A program made the position numbers and the translations under genes. The notes under the pieces are model-generated. The model did not search any database. It worked only from the letters and a program-made list of their open reading frames with translations, and had not been told where the DNA came from. Shown here in pieces: positions 18,481-27,911 of a stretch of DNA of 64,000 bases (positions within the stretch are counted from its first letter, which is position 1; every line of letters begins with the position of its first letter). Source of the DNA: JAYFQE01 sp034927345 (lineage in GTDB: Bacteria; Bacillota; Clostridia; Saccharofermentanales; UBA5734). Where the stretch lies: positions 1-64,000 of the forward strand of contig JAYFQE010000011.1 of assembly GCA_034927345.1 (NCBI GenBank), written 5' to 3'.

Positions 18481-20139
18481 TTAGTCTTTCAAAGCTGACA
18501 TCGCGGTATTCATTTCTTTAATGAGATCATCATAGCCATTTGCCTTGAAATTTGCAACTTGTTCTTGATAAGCGGCTTCGGTATCGTCGCTGACCACGCA
18601 TTTGATGATGAAATCTTTGGCGTTGAAAGTTTCTTTGCTTCTGGACGCCAGGGTGACAAAGGCTGTTCTGGCGTCTGTTTTTGCCGGGATGGCATTCTTC
18701 AGGTACCAGTCGTAGAGTTCTTTGGTCATGGTATTGAATTTCGGATATTTAGGAGTAACGCTGCTCCACATATGCGTGCCGGACCATTCGGCAAAGTTGT
18801 TGACTTTCATGATCGGATAGACCGTGTCTTTATTGACAACTTCACCGCTGGAATCTTTGGACTGGATAACTTCAAGCGAATCGCCGTTCCGGGTATAATC
18901 GGTTCCTTCGATACCGAAGTGAATCAGCGTGTAGCCTTCGTCGGAGAGCAGCCAGTTCTGGAATGCCAGGATGCGGTCGACTTTGGCGGCGTCGGCTTTG
19001 GCGTTGAAATAGGTTTCCGACCAGGAGATGTTGCCGGTACGACGATAGTAGTTGCCGTCGGTGCTCTTGAAAGGCTTGAGCAGCATGACGGAATCTTCCA
19101 TGCTGGCGCCGTTGGCTTCTTTGAATTTGTCGCCGATATAGCCGAGCGTGCTGGGCGAGTCGTCATGGGTATAAGCGCCGGCGCGGTTGTTGGCAAATTT
19201 GTCTTCGCCTTCTTCGCCTTTCAGGGTGGCGAAGTCGGGATCGAGGCCGCCTTTAGTAAAGAGTTCTTTCAGTTTCAGGATGCCCTGACGATAACCGTCG
19301 GTCATAAAGGTCGGGGTCCATTGCCCGTCGTCGCCCTTGACCCAGGGATCGATAGCGGCCGGCTGATATTGCAGCAGCATGAATTGCAGCCAGCTGGCAT
19401 CATAGCAGGTCAGGCCCATGGTATTGTCTTGGCCGTCGCCGTCGGGATCTTCTTTGGCGAATTTAACCATCAGGTCAATAAATTCGTCCATATTGGCCGG
19501 AGCTTCAGTCACGCCGACTTTAGCCATCCAGTCGGAGCGGATCCAGGTGCCGTTGCTCAGGCACAGATCGTCGGATGCTTTAACTTGCAGACGGGGAACG
19601 GCATAGAATTTGCCATCGGCGCTGCCCATCGGGTATTTGTATTGGGCGGAACCGTCAGATTCGATGATCGACTGGATATTGGGATAAGCGCTGAGATCAT
19701 CCGGCAGAGCCTGGATAATGCTCTGATCGATCCAATCGGCATAGGTTGAAGTGCCGACGGCCGCATATCCGAAAACATCAGGCAATTGATCGGAAGCTGC
19801 CCAAGTCAGGATTTTTTGCGTATAATCATCCCAGGTCAGGTTGATTGGATCGATAGTCATATTGAACTTTTCAAAAATCTGGTCACGGATAGCGTCATCG
19901 GTATTTTCCGGTAAAGCTTCACCCATGCGCCAATAGGCAATAGAAATATCCAAATGATCCGCATATGGATTCGCTTCGGTTGTTGTCGCGTTGGCTGCTG
20001 TCGTTCCTGACGCCGCCGCGGTGGTTGCCGCCGACGACGTACCGGCGCTGGTTTGCTGACTGCCCTGACATCCGGCCATCATGCCGACCATCATCAAGGT
20101 AGCAAGACCCGTAGCCAAGACTCTGCTCATTCTTTTCAT
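18481..20139 (-). CDS. Extracellular solute-binding lipoprotein of a carbohydrate ABC importer
   Basis: A 552-residue lipoprotein. The signal sequence MKRMSRVLATGLATLMMVGM ends in a lipobox MMAGC, so the mature protein is anchored at Cys23-24 and starts with a Ser/Thr/Ala-rich linker. The body is of the large LplA/family-1 binding type (ISIAYWRMGEALPENTDDAI; LTWDDYTQKILTWAASDQLP). It captures an oligosaccharide outside the cell and delivers it to the two permeases encoded directly upstream. AGGAGG precedes the ATG. No ATPase gene is nearby; such importers usually share an MsmX-type ATPase encoded elsewhere. Confidence 0.93.
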   Translation of the reverse strand: MKRMSRVLATGLATLMMVGMMAGCQGSQQTSAGTSSAATTAAASGTTAANATTTEANPYADHLDISIAYWRMGEALPENTDDAIRDQIFEKFNMTIDPINLTWDDYTQKILTWAASDQLPDVFGYAAVGTSTYADWIDQSIIQALPDDLSAYPNIQSIIESDGSAQYKYPMGSADGKFYAVPRLQVKASDDLCLSNGTWIRSDWMAKVGVTEAPANMDEFIDLMVKFAKEDPDGDGQDNTMGLTCYDASWLQFMLLQYQPAAIDPWVKGDDGQWTPTFMTDGYRQGILKLKELFTKGGLDPDFATLKGEEGEDKFANNRAGAYTHDDSPSTLGYIGDKFKEANGASMEDSVMLLKPFKSTDGNYYRRTGNISWSETYFNAKADAAKVDRILAFQNWLLSDEGYTLIHFGIEGTDYTRNGDSLEVIQSKDSSGEVVNKDTVYPIMKVNNFAEWSGTHMWSSVTPKYPKFNTMTKELYDWYLKNAIPAKTDARTAFVTLASRSKETFNAKDFIIKCVVSDDTEAAYQEQVANFKANGYDDLIKEMNTAMSALKD

Positions 20140-20236
20140 AGCTTACCTCCTGCACTCATTCTTTCTTTGTTCACTTTTGCCATCTCTTAATGTCTTTATC
20201 ATAACGGCCCGGGACCGTTATTTACAGAGTAGATTC

Positions 20237-21139
20237 TTATTCCTTAACCGCGCCCAGCATGAGACCTTTGGTAAAGTAGCGCTGAAGGAAAGGATATACA
20301 CAAAATATTGGTACTGTCGATATGACAATCATGGCCATTTGCATGCCCTGCGAATAGACTGTGGAATTTTCACGGGCCAGCTGCGCGCCTACAGAGCTGC
20401 CGATGACCTGATTGAAGTCCAGAATGGCTTCCCGCAAGACCAGCTGTAAAGGGAAAATCTTGCGGTTGGTCAAATACATCAAGGCCGTATAGTAATCATT
20501 CCATTTATCAACGGCATAAAACAATGAAATCGTGGCGATAATCGGAGCCGACATCGGCAAAACCAGCTTCGCCAGAATATAAATATCATTGGCGCCGTCG
20601 ATTTTTGCCGCTTCTTCAATACTGACCGGAAAACCCTCGAAAAAGTTTTTCAGAAGGATCAGGTAGTACGAGCTAATGGCGCCGGGGATAACCAAAACCC
20701 AGATATTATCAATCAAACCAATATCCTTGATCGTTAAATAATAAGGTATCAGTCCGCCGGAGAAAAACATCGGGATTAAGATGATTGAAAACAGGATTTT
20801 CTGACCGGGGATTTGTTTTTTTGACAGAACATAAGCTGCCGCGGATGACAAAATCATACTGAGCACGGTGCCGGTTATCGTTATAAAGACGGAGACCATA
20901 GCCGCGTTGGTAAATAAGTCGGTGGATAAAAGCGTTTTATAAGAATCAAAAAGGATCGTCGTCGGCAGAATATACAGACCTTGCTTATGAACGGACGCGT
21001 AATCAGCCAAGGATACCAGAACCACATAATACATCGGAAACAAGGCAATTAAAGTGAGTATCAGAAGGATAACAAAATTGACAATATCAAAACCGAATAT
21101 TTTCTTTTTCAATCTCAGTTTGCTTTTTCCGTCTTTCAT
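20237..21139 (-). CDS. Carbohydrate ABC transporter permease (LplC/YtcP type)
   Basis: A 300-residue inner-membrane protein with six predicted helices, the first being FDIVNFVILLILTLIALFPM. The EAA loop that contacts the ATPase reads EAAKIDGANDIYILAKLVLP, and the C-terminus ends with the family sequence RYFTKGLMLGAVKE. It forms a heterodimer with the LplB-type permease encoded 10 bp upstream and works with the lipoprotein encoded 97 bp downstream. Confidence 0.94.
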   Translation of the reverse strand: MKDGKSKLRLKKKIFGFDIVNFVILLILTLIALFPMYYVVLVSLADYASVHKQGLYILPTTILFDSYKTLLSTDLFTNAAMVSVFITITGTVLSMILSSAAAYVLSKKQIPGQKILFSIILIPMFFSGGLIPYYLTIKDIGLIDNIWVLVIPGAISSYYLILLKNFFEGFPVSIEEAAKIDGANDIYILAKLVLPMSAPIIATISLFYAVDKWNDYYTALMYLTNRKIFPLQLVLREAILDFNQVIGSSVGAQLARENSTVYSQGMQMAMIVISTVPIFCVYPFLQRYFTKGLMLGAVKE

Positions 21140-21149
21140 GTGATACCCC

Positions 21150-22115
21150 TTAATAAATCCCGCTGCCGGTCATTTTCTTCACCGTGGAATTGGCGACAAC
21201 CAAAAGGACTACATTAATAACCGATTTAAAAAGGCCAATGGCTGTTGACGACGAGAAGCTGAGCCCCTGTATAAAAGTTCGCCGGTAAATAAAGGTGTCG
21301 ATGATATCCGCTTTTTCGAATACAGCGGCATTATACATATTGAAAATCTGATCAAAACCGGCATTCATGATATTGGATATGGCCAGGATAAACATGACGC
21401 CGATGATCGACATCATCGCCGGCCAGGTAATATAGCGCATCAGCTGGAATCGTTTGGCGCCGTCGACAATAGCTGCTTCGTAGAGTTCTTTATTAACTCC
21501 GGAAATGGCCGCCAGATAGATGATGGTGCCCCAGCCTGCTTCTTTCCAGTTGCTGGTTCCATAAAGCAGGCCGCGGAAAGTCGCTTGTTCGGTTAACAAG
21601 TGAATCTTCGGCAGATTGAGCAAGGCCAGGATCTGGTTAACGGCGCCCGAATCAGCCAGCAGGTTGAAGAAAACGCCGGAAACAACAACCCAGGAAAGGA
21701 AATGCGGAAACGTCAGAACCGTTTGCACCAGGCGGCGGCGCTTGTTGTTGCGGACTTCATTAATCAGTAAAGATAAAATGATCGGTACCGGGAATTCAAA
21801 AATCAACCGCTGCAGACTGATAATAACCGTATTCCGGAAAGCAATTTTGAAGTCCATATCACTGAGCAGGTTGTAAAAATGCTGGAAACCATACATCGTT
21901 GTCCAGGGGCTGCCCCAGATTCCCTTGGAAAATTTCAGGTCTTTAAACGCCAGAATGACGCCATACATTGGGCGATAGGAAAAAATCGCATAAAAGACCA
22001 AAGCCGGCAAAAACAGGATGTAAAAATAGCGGTAATAATAAAGGTTGTGCCAGAGTCTATTGAGTCCTCGCGAACGGGTTCTTAAACCATTATCCGCGGT
22101 TATGCCCTTGTTCAT
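21150..22115 (-). CDS. ABC transporter permease (LplB/YteP type)
   Basis: A 321-residue membrane protein. It starts with a basic cytoplasmic segment, then YFYILFLPALVFYAIFSYRP and the motif YGVILAFKDLKFSKGIWGSP that is typical of LplB proteins. The EAA loop is EAAIVDGAKRFQLMRYITWP. It is the first gene of the permease-permease-lipoprotein operon. AGGAAGG precedes ATG 22115. A perfect inverted repeat lies about 53 bp upstream. Confidence 0.94.
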   Translation of the reverse strand: MNKGITADNGLRTRSRGLNRLWHNLYYYRYFYILFLPALVFYAIFSYRPMYGVILAFKDLKFSKGIWGSPWTTMYGFQHFYNLLSDMDFKIAFRNTVIISLQRLIFEFPVPIILSLLINEVRNNKRRRLVQTVLTFPHFLSWVVVSGVFFNLLADSGAVNQILALLNLPKIHLLTEQATFRGLLYGTSNWKEAGWGTIIYLAAISGVNKELYEAAIVDGAKRFQLMRYITWPAMMSIIGVMFILAISNIMNAGFDQIFNMYNAAVFEKADIIDTFIYRRTFIQGLSFSSSTAIGLFKSVINVVLLVVANSTVKKMTGSGIY

Positions 22116-22473
22116 GGTTTACAATCCTTCCTGTTTTTATTTCCGGCTAAACAAGATTGCCCCTTCTTTAAGCAACTTTGCTTAAGCGGCTTGCTACAAC
22201 ACTGATGTTCATGAAATCTTGTGTCTGTATCGTAACATAACCGGCGAAAGCCTTGTATGGACAAGAATTGGCTGGTCTATGTTCATTTATTAGTGATTTT
22301 TCCATGCGTTCTGCGCTATGATATGTCGAATTTTTAGATCTGCTGAGGCTCGGAATTTTATGATCGCATCTGCAAAGCTTTTTAGCATATTCAGGCATCA
22401 TTTTCCGGCGGATCAAGGTAGAATAAAAGGGACAAATTTATGTCAAGCGATCCTATTCTGGAGGTGTATACGA
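22116..22473. other. Divergent intergenic region, ABC operon and amidohydrolase pair
   Basis: 358 bp without a supported gene. It holds the inverted repeat at 22168-22185, the ribosome binding site of each flanking gene and AT-rich sequence in between. Possible reading frames here lack ribosome binding sites and were not accepted. Confidence 0.6.
22168..22185. promoter_or_regulatory. Perfect inverted repeat upstream of the ABC operon
   Basis: TTAAGCAA-CT-TTGCTTAA is a perfect 8+8 bp inverted repeat with a 2-bp spacer, in the divergent region between the permease operon and the amidohydrolase pair. It is a candidate operator. Confidence 0.5.
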
Positions 22474-23220
22474 ATGCTGATTGATGTTCACACGCACATC
22501 TGGCTGAGCGCAATCGAAAACAATAAGAAAGAACTGGTGCAGGCATGCAGGCAATTCGGCATTGACCGGATTTACGTATCCGGCCTGAACGCCTTGATTC
22601 CGGATGAAAATGAAGTACAGGTCTTAAATGGCGAAGTGTACAAATTCATGCAGGAGCAGCCGCAGCTTATCCGGGGCATGTGCATGGTCAATCCCCGTCA
22701 TGCCAACGCCCTGGATGTTTTAAAGAACGGCATCGAAAATTACGGCATGTCGGGCATGAAGCTCTGGATGTCGACCTTCTGCGATGATCCGCTGGTTTTC
22801 CCGCTGGTCGAGCAGTGTATAGCCTATGATGTCCCCATCCTCATCCATGCTTTCCACAAGTCGGTCGGTCAGCTGCCTTATGAAACCCTGGGCACTCATG
22901 TCGCCAGCCTGGCCTGCCGCTATCCTCAGGCCCGCATCATCATGGCTCACCTGGGCGGCAACTGTTACAACGGCATCAAGCCGATCCGTGACTGCGCCAA
23001 TGTCTGGGTCGATTTTTCAGGTTCCATTTTCCGCCGCGATGATTTAGATTACAGCCTGGAGATGATCGGACCCGAACGGCTCCTGCTCGGTTCGGATATG
23101 AACGGTTCCTTCCTGGTTTGTTATGGCCAGGTTCTGGAGGCGGCTTTAACCGACGCCCAGCGTGACCTTATCCTCTATAAAAACGCATTAAAGCTATTTG
23201 AAAGGAAGCAGCAAGCATGA
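22474..23220 (+). CDS. Amidohydrolase-family protein, first of a pair
   Basis: A 248-residue TIM-barrel hydrolase. MLIDVHTHIWLS carries the HxH metal motif at the N-terminus. Further conserved parts are IHAFHKSVGQLPYE near residue 125, IIMAHLGGNCYNGI near residue 157 and LLLGSDMNGSF near residue 207, which give the remaining metal ligands and the barrel-end aspartate. The start at 22474 is set by CTGGAGGTG upstream; a longer frame from 22318 has no such site. It overlaps the next gene by 4 bp (ATGA), so the two are translationally coupled. The pair is divergent from the ABC importer. A role in processing the imported compound is plausible but not shown. Confidence 0.8.
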   Translation: MLIDVHTHIWLSAIENNKKELVQACRQFGIDRIYVSGLNALIPDENEVQVLNGEVYKFMQEQPQLIRGMCMVNPRHANALDVLKNGIENYGMSGMKLWMSTFCDDPLVFPLVEQCIAYDVPILIHAFHKSVGQLPYETLGTHVASLACRYPQARIIMAHLGGNCYNGIKPIRDCANVWVDFSGSIFRRDDLDYSLEMIGPERLLLGSDMNGSFLVCYGQVLEAALTDAQRDLILYKNALKLFERKQQA

Positions 23221-23978
23221 AAACGGTTGATGTCAATTGCTTTTTAGGCCACTGGCCTTTCCGGAAAATCAGACGCGGCACCTTTGCCGATCTTAAGGCC
23301 GTCCATGCGGAAAATGAAATCGCTTTCGGTTATGTTTCATCCTTGGACAGCATCTTTTATAATGATCCCTTTGAAGGGGATATTGAGCTTCACGAAACGA
23401 TACGGGGATCTGATTATCGGCACATTTTATCAGTAAATCCTGCGCTTCCCTGCTGCCTGGAGGATGTCCGCCGCGGCGTTCAGAACTTTGATATCAAGGG
23501 TGTCCGGATTTATCCTGATATCCACGGTTTCGATCTCAACAGCCCGGAAGTGGACGATTTATGCCGGCTGCTCAGCCTGATGAATCTGCCCTTGGTCCTG
23601 ACTGTCCGTCTGGAAGATGAGCGCATGTGTTATCTGATGCAAAGCCGGCCGCCGCAAATGGATTCCCTGGATAGTTTCCTCAAGGCTCATCCGCAGAACG
23701 CCATTTTGCTCACCGGAATCTATTACAGTGAGATTTTGCGCATTAAAGATACCCTTAACCGGCTTGAGAACGTCTTTTTTGACGCTTCCGGTTTAAAGGA
23801 ATCCCTGTTTGTCGTTGAAAAGCTGCTGACCGCTGTTCCGGCCAGCAAATTACTTTATGGATCGCAGCATAGCCTTTACTGCCTGAAAAGCACCCTGCTG
23901 CTCCTGGAAAAAGCCGCGATCGATCCGGCGGTACGCAGCCTGATTCTATCGGAAAACTACCGCAAACTCTTCAAGTAA
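23217..23978 (+). CDS. Amidohydrolase-like protein, second of the pair
   Basis: A 253-residue protein related in layout to its upstream partner: MKTVDVNCFLGHWPFRKI at the start, IKGVRIYPDIHGFDLNSP in the middle and LLYGSQHSLYC near the end. The N-terminal metal motif HxH is replaced by NCFLGH, and the barrel-end aspartate is replaced by GSQHS, so at least two canonical metal ligands are changed. It may have a different metal site, or be a regulatory or structural partner of the first protein. The 4-bp overlap with the upstream gene supports a complex or a shared pathway. Confidence 0.65.
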   Translation: MKTVDVNCFLGHWPFRKIRRGTFADLKAVHAENEIAFGYVSSLDSIFYNDPFEGDIELHETIRGSDYRHILSVNPALPCCLEDVRRGVQNFDIKGVRIYPDIHGFDLNSPEVDDLCRLLSLMNLPLVLTVRLEDERMCYLMQSRPPQMDSLDSFLKAHPQNAILLTGIYYSEILRIKDTLNRLENVFFDASGLKESLFVVEKLLTAVPASKLLYGSQHSLYCLKSTLLLLEKAAIDPAVRSLILSENYRKLFK

Positions 23979-24064
23979 ACGGCCTGCCCCCGTCCGTCGC
24001 GGCCGCCTGGCGCCCCCGGGCGGGCGGCGCGGCGATATCGGCGGCAGTTGCGCCGCCGCTGCCT
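23979..24064. other. Very GC-rich spacer
   Basis: An approximately 85-bp stretch made almost only of G and C, including CGGCGGCAGTTGCGCCGCCG, which can fold as a hairpin. It is unlike neighbouring intergenic DNA, which is AT-rich. No gene was seen. Confidence 0.5.
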
Positions 24065-24065
24065 A

Positions 24066-24119
24066 TAAAAAACCCTGCCGGCTGGATTTCTTCGCAGAGT
24101 CCAATCGGCAGGGTTTTTT
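24066..24119. terminator. Bidirectional terminator
   Basis: AACCCTGCCG (24071-24080) and CGGCAGGGTT (24106-24115) form a 10-bp stem with A run on the left and T run on the right. It can end both the amidohydrolase pair (plus) and the aminotransferase gene (minus), which converge here. Confidence 0.85.
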
Positions 24120-24163
24120 CATTTAAGATCGTCTTGTCGGACCGTTTGTTTGGAGATGATCCT

Positions 24164-25411
24164 TTATTTTTTAGCGCTGTAATATGTCGCGACTTTACGG
24201 ATGGCGGCGATGGTGTCGGCCAGATCCTGATCTGTGTAGAATTCGTTGACATTCAGGCGGACGGCGGTCTCCAGGATTTCTTCGGCGACCGGGCACAAAC
24301 CTTTATGATAATCGACTTCTTTTCCGTAATAAGGACTGTCGAACGGAACATGCGTACCGTCGAAAGCATTCTTATTCTGGAACAAGTCGTATTCATAAAC
24401 GCAAGTCGGGATATAGCCGGCCGAACTGGGAATTCCCTCGGCATTCAGAGCTTCACTGAAGGTATCGCGGTTGACGCCGGCTTTCTTCTCGTCGACCCGC
24501 AGCATATAGAACCAATAGGACGATTCGCAGCCGTCGAGAACGACATGAGGCGTGATGCCGGGCAGATCTTTGATGCCGGCGGTCAGTTTGTCGCCGAATT
24601 GATGGCGTTTGTCGCAGATCCAGGTCAGGCGGTCCAGCTGTGCCAGTCCGACGGCGCCGACCAGTTCGGACATCCGGTAGTTCGGAGCCAGGAAGGGGAT
24701 TTTGCGGCTGGCGCTCGGCGATGTGGCCAGACGGTCATAATTTTTGTCGGCAAAACGCATCGCCTTCAGATAAAGATCTTCATCATTCGTGACGACCATA
24801 CCGCCGTCGCCGGCAGATATATGCTTGAAATCATTGACGCTGAAGCAGCCGATATCGCCGATCGTGCCGGCCAGGCGGCCTTTATAGCGGCACTGATAGC
24901 TTTGGGCGCAATCTTCGATAACTTTGACATTGTGTTTGCGGGCGATGGCCATGATCGGATCCATATCGGCCGGGCCGCCGGCCAGATGAACCACGACGAT
25001 GGCTTTGGTCTTGTCGGTGATCCGCGCTTCGATAGAAGCGGGATCCATATTATAGGTATGAGGATCGAGATCGGCAAAGATCGGGATAGCATTCTGATAT
25101 AAAATACCGATGACGCTGCCCATATCGGTGATCGGCGAGGTGATGACTTCATCGCCGGGGCCGACGCCGAGAGCGCCCAGAGCGACATGGATCGAGGCAG
25201 TTCCGGAAGTTGTGGCTACACAATACTTAACCTGATACATATCGGCGAATTTCTGGGTAAAGGCTTTAACCTTTTTACCATACCAATAGAAGAGGGTATT
25301 TTGGTCCAGGGCTTCCTTCACCTGCTGCAATTCAGCGTCGCCGAATCTTTTCCCGGAACCAAATTCTGTTGTTTTAACTTTGTTCCCACCCAATAAGGCT
25401 AATTTATCCAT
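24164..25411 (-). CDS. DegT/DnrJ/EryC1/StrS-family PLP aminotransferase
   Basis: A 415-residue fold-type I PLP enzyme of the sugar/cyclitol aminotransferase family. It starts MDKLALLGGNKVK, as in AHBA-synthase-like members. The cofactor region includes TTSGTASIHVALGALGVGPG, the Asp in VIEDCAQSYQC that contacts the pyridine ring, and the Schiff-base Lys196 in SVNDFKHISAGDGG. Such enzymes usually aminate keto-sugars or keto-inositols. No sugar nucleotide gene is adjacent, so the substrate is open; the neighbouring regulator and the amidohydrolase pair suggest a catabolic or inositol-related role. It is downstream of the AraC regulator on the same strand, 131 bp away. Confidence 0.9.
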   Translation of the reverse strand: MDKLALLGGNKVKTTEFGSGKRFGDAELQQVKEALDQNTLFYWYGKKVKAFTQKFADMYQVKYCVATTSGTASIHVALGALGVGPGDEVITSPITDMGSVIGILYQNAIPIFADLDPHTYNMDPASIEARITDKTKAIVVVHLAGGPADMDPIMAIARKHNVKVIEDCAQSYQCRYKGRLAGTIGDIGCFSVNDFKHISAGDGGMVVTNDEDLYLKAMRFADKNYDRLATSPSASRKIPFLAPNYRMSELVGAVGLAQLDRLTWICDKRHQFGDKLTAGIKDLPGITPHVVLDGCESSYWFYMLRVDEKKAGVNRDTFSEALNAEGIPSSAGYIPTCVYEYDLFQNKNAFDGTHVPFDSPYYGKEVDYHKGLCPVAEEILETAVRLNVNEFYTDQDLADTIAAIRKVATYYSAKK

Positions 25412-25542
25412 GGCAATCTCCTTTTCCCATCGGCGGACAAGCTATGCCTGCCGAAGCATGAATTTTACTTCATGATCAGTTTAGCAGTCTGCCGTAAGCG
25501 ATTCTTGCACGATTCAACTCAAAAGTGACTGGATTTAACAAT

Positions 25543-26478
25543 TTACGAGCCGGCCGGCCGATCGTCGGGCAGGCTTCTGAACGCTTTGGGCGACACGCCG
25601 GTTTCTTGCCGGAACGTGCGGTTAAAATGGCTGACATTGTTGAAGCCGACGCTATAGCAGATATCGATGATCTTCATGTCGCGCCGGCTGCGCAGCAAAT
25701 CGATCGCTTTATTGATGCGCAGATTCTGGACATATTCGGTAAAGGTCCGATGCGTAATCTGTTTGAAAAGGTAACGAAAATAGGACTGGGACAGCATGGA
25801 AATCCTGGCGGCTTCGTCAATGGTTATTTCCTGGGCGTAATGCTCATCGACATATTGAATCGCGCAGGAGATGGCTTCGCGGTGCCGTTCATACAGGCCT
25901 TGATATTCAGTTCCCGCAATTTCACTCTTGAACTCGCGTTCAACCAAAATCAACAGTTTGAGAAGCAGCGCTTTAATCATCAAGCTGAAGTCCATATCCC
26001 GTGAATCATATTCGGCCAGAATTTCAGCGAGAATTTTCTCGACTTCCGTCTGAACGGAACCAGACAGGTTAAGACGCGGCTTCATCTCATTTTCCGTCAC
26101 CAAAAAAGGTTCCAGATAAGCGAAATCCATGAAGCGCGTGTCCTGCACCTCGTCGGAAAAACGTTCGTTGATAAATTCCGGTATAAATTCAAATTCGACC
26201 AGTTCATAATTGTCCTGGTATTCATCGATATAATAATGCGGCACAAAGGGAGGGATTACAAAGATATCTCCCCGGAATACATCGAAAGCATTGTCATTGA
26301 TCACATGCTTGAGCCGACCCTTGCTGATGTAAGCGATTTGAACGAATTCATGCCGGTGTTTCGTGTTGTTGCCCCGGTTGAGCCGGGCGATAAAAAACGG
26401 CAGATCGTTGCGGTTCTCTTCGATTTTCAGCAACGGAATGTCTTTGTATTCCTCTTTGTCGAGATATCCGTAATCCAT
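25543..26478 (-). CDS. AraC-family regulator with cupin sensor domain
   Basis: A 311-residue regulator. Residues 30-100 form a cupin-like ligand-binding domain (KHRHEFVQIAYISKGRLKHV; FRGDIFVIPPFVPHYY). Residues 205-305 are the AraC DNA-binding domain (EITIDEAARISMLSQSYFRY; DICYSVGFNNVSHFNRTFR). It lies directly behind gdhA and before the DegT-type aminotransferase, all on the minus strand. It may control the aminotransferase gene. The ligand is unknown. Confidence 0.9.
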   Translation of the reverse strand: MDYGYLDKEEYKDIPLLKIEENRNDLPFFIARLNRGNNTKHRHEFVQIAYISKGRLKHVINDNAFDVFRGDIFVIPPFVPHYYIDEYQDNYELVEFEFIPEFINERFSDEVQDTRFMDFAYLEPFLVTENEMKPRLNLSGSVQTEVEKILAEILAEYDSRDMDFSLMIKALLLKLLILVEREFKSEIAGTEYQGLYERHREAISCAIQYVDEHYAQEITIDEAARISMLSQSYFRYLFKQITHRTFTEYVQNLRINKAIDLLRSRRDMKIIDICYSVGFNNVSHFNRTFRQETGVSPKAFRSLPDDRPAGS

Positions 26479-26506
26479 GATTCTCCTGTTGGTTCACGGC
26501 TGACGG

Positions 26507-27775
26507 TCAAGGAAAGACACCCCGGATTTGTTTGGCTTTGACAAGGCGGCTGATCGCAACCATGTAAGCGCCCATGCGCATTGTCGTTTTGCGCGTGGCT
26601 GTCCTGTCCCAGACTTCGTTGAAAGCGCGAACCATGACTTTTTCCAGCATCCGATTGACTTCTTCTTCATCCCACATCAGAGACTGGATGTTCTGTACCC
26701 ACTCAAAATAGGATACCACAACGCCTCCGGCATTCGCAAGGATATCCGGCACAACGGTTATCTGTCGTTGTTCGAGGATTTTATCAGCTTCAACCGTAGT
26801 CGGGCCATTTGCTGCTTCAACAACGATCTTCGCCTTGATCTGACCGGCGACTTCGGCTGTAATCTGGTTTTCCATGGCAGCCGGAATGAGCACGTCGACA
26901 TCCAGCGTCAGTAATTCGCTGTTCGTTATATGGCTGACACCCGGCGCGTCATAGTCTTTCAACAAGCCCAAAGACGCAGGATTACTATGTATAAATTCGA
27001 GGATCCGGACAATATCCAGACCTTGTTTACAATATATACCGCCGGATATGTCGCTGACGGCGACAATCCTGCAGCCTTCCTGATGCAGAAGCTTTGCGGT
27101 CGCGCTGCCGACGTTGCCCAGTCCCTGGACGGCAATCCGGGCTCCTGTCACAGGCAGGCCTGCCCGATGCATGATCTCTTTTGTGACAAACATGACGCCG
27201 CGGCCGGTCGCTTCATTGCGGCCGAGCGAACCGCCGATTTCAATCGGCTTCCCGGTGACAACGCCCGGTACGGCATACCCTTTGAACATGCTGTAGGTAT
27301 CCATGATCCAGCCCATGATCTGCGGATTGGTATTCATATCCGGCGCCGGAATATCCATTGTCGGCCCGATCAGAGGCAAAATCATCGCTGTGTAGCGGCG
27401 GGTCAGCCGTTTCAGCTCATTTTGCGACAACTCCTGCGGATTGACCTTGACCGCGCCTTTGCCGCCGCCATACGGGATATTGACAACTGCGCACTTGAAG
27501 CTCATCCAGGCCGACAAAGCCTTGACTTCATCAATATTGACATCCTGATGATAACGGATGCCGCCCTTGCAGGGTCCGCGCGAACTGGAATGCTGTACCC
27601 GGTAGCCTTCGAAAATCCGGATGTCACCATTATCCATTTCAACCGGAATCGACACTTTCAGCTCCCGTTCCGGATACTTCAACATAACATAATCTTTTTC
27701 CGCCAGCCCGAGCATTGCTGCCGCATGGTCCAGCACATTCAGCATCTGGTCATAAGGATTATAAGTCTTTTCCAT
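26507..27775 (-). CDS. gdhA: Glutamate dehydrogenase (Glu/Leu/Phe/Val family)
   Basis: Interconverts glutamate and 2-oxoglutarate plus ammonium. The 422 residues match the catabolic GudB/RocG-like class. The substrate-binding region has SSRGPCKGGIRYH and the catalytic lysine in PYGGGKGAVKVNP; the Rossmann domain has AVQGLGNVGSATAKLL. The C-terminus reads RMGAYMVAISRLVKAKQIRG, which is typical. GAGG stands about 9 nt before the ATG. With gltB and glnA in the same window it completes a choice between the two ammonia-assimilation routes. Confidence 0.95.
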   Translation of the reverse strand: MEKTYNPYDQMLNVLDHAAAMLGLAEKDYVMLKYPERELKVSIPVEMDNGDIRIFEGYRVQHSSSRGPCKGGIRYHQDVNIDEVKALSAWMSFKCAVVNIPYGGGKGAVKVNPQELSQNELKRLTRRYTAMILPLIGPTMDIPAPDMNTNPQIMGWIMDTYSMFKGYAVPGVVTGKPIEIGGSLGRNEATGRGVMFVTKEIMHRAGLPVTGARIAVQGLGNVGSATAKLLHQEGCRIVAVSDISGGIYCKQGLDIVRILEFIHSNPASLGLLKDYDAPGVSHITNSELLTLDVDVLIPAAMENQITAEVAGQIKAKIVVEAANGPTTVEADKILEQRQITVVPDILANAGGVVVSYFEWVQNIQSLMWDEEEVNRMLEKVMVRAFNEVWDRTATRKTTMRMGAYMVAISRLVKAKQIRGVFP

Positions 27776-27911
27776 AGGAAACGCCTCGCTGCTTCAAATT
27801 CGACAAGATATCATTCTGCAGATGATTGCTTGATCTGAAGCCAGTATAAGACGTTTTGACAGTATTCTCTATGCAAAACGACTGATGATCTTTGCGTATT
27901 CGCCTATTTTT

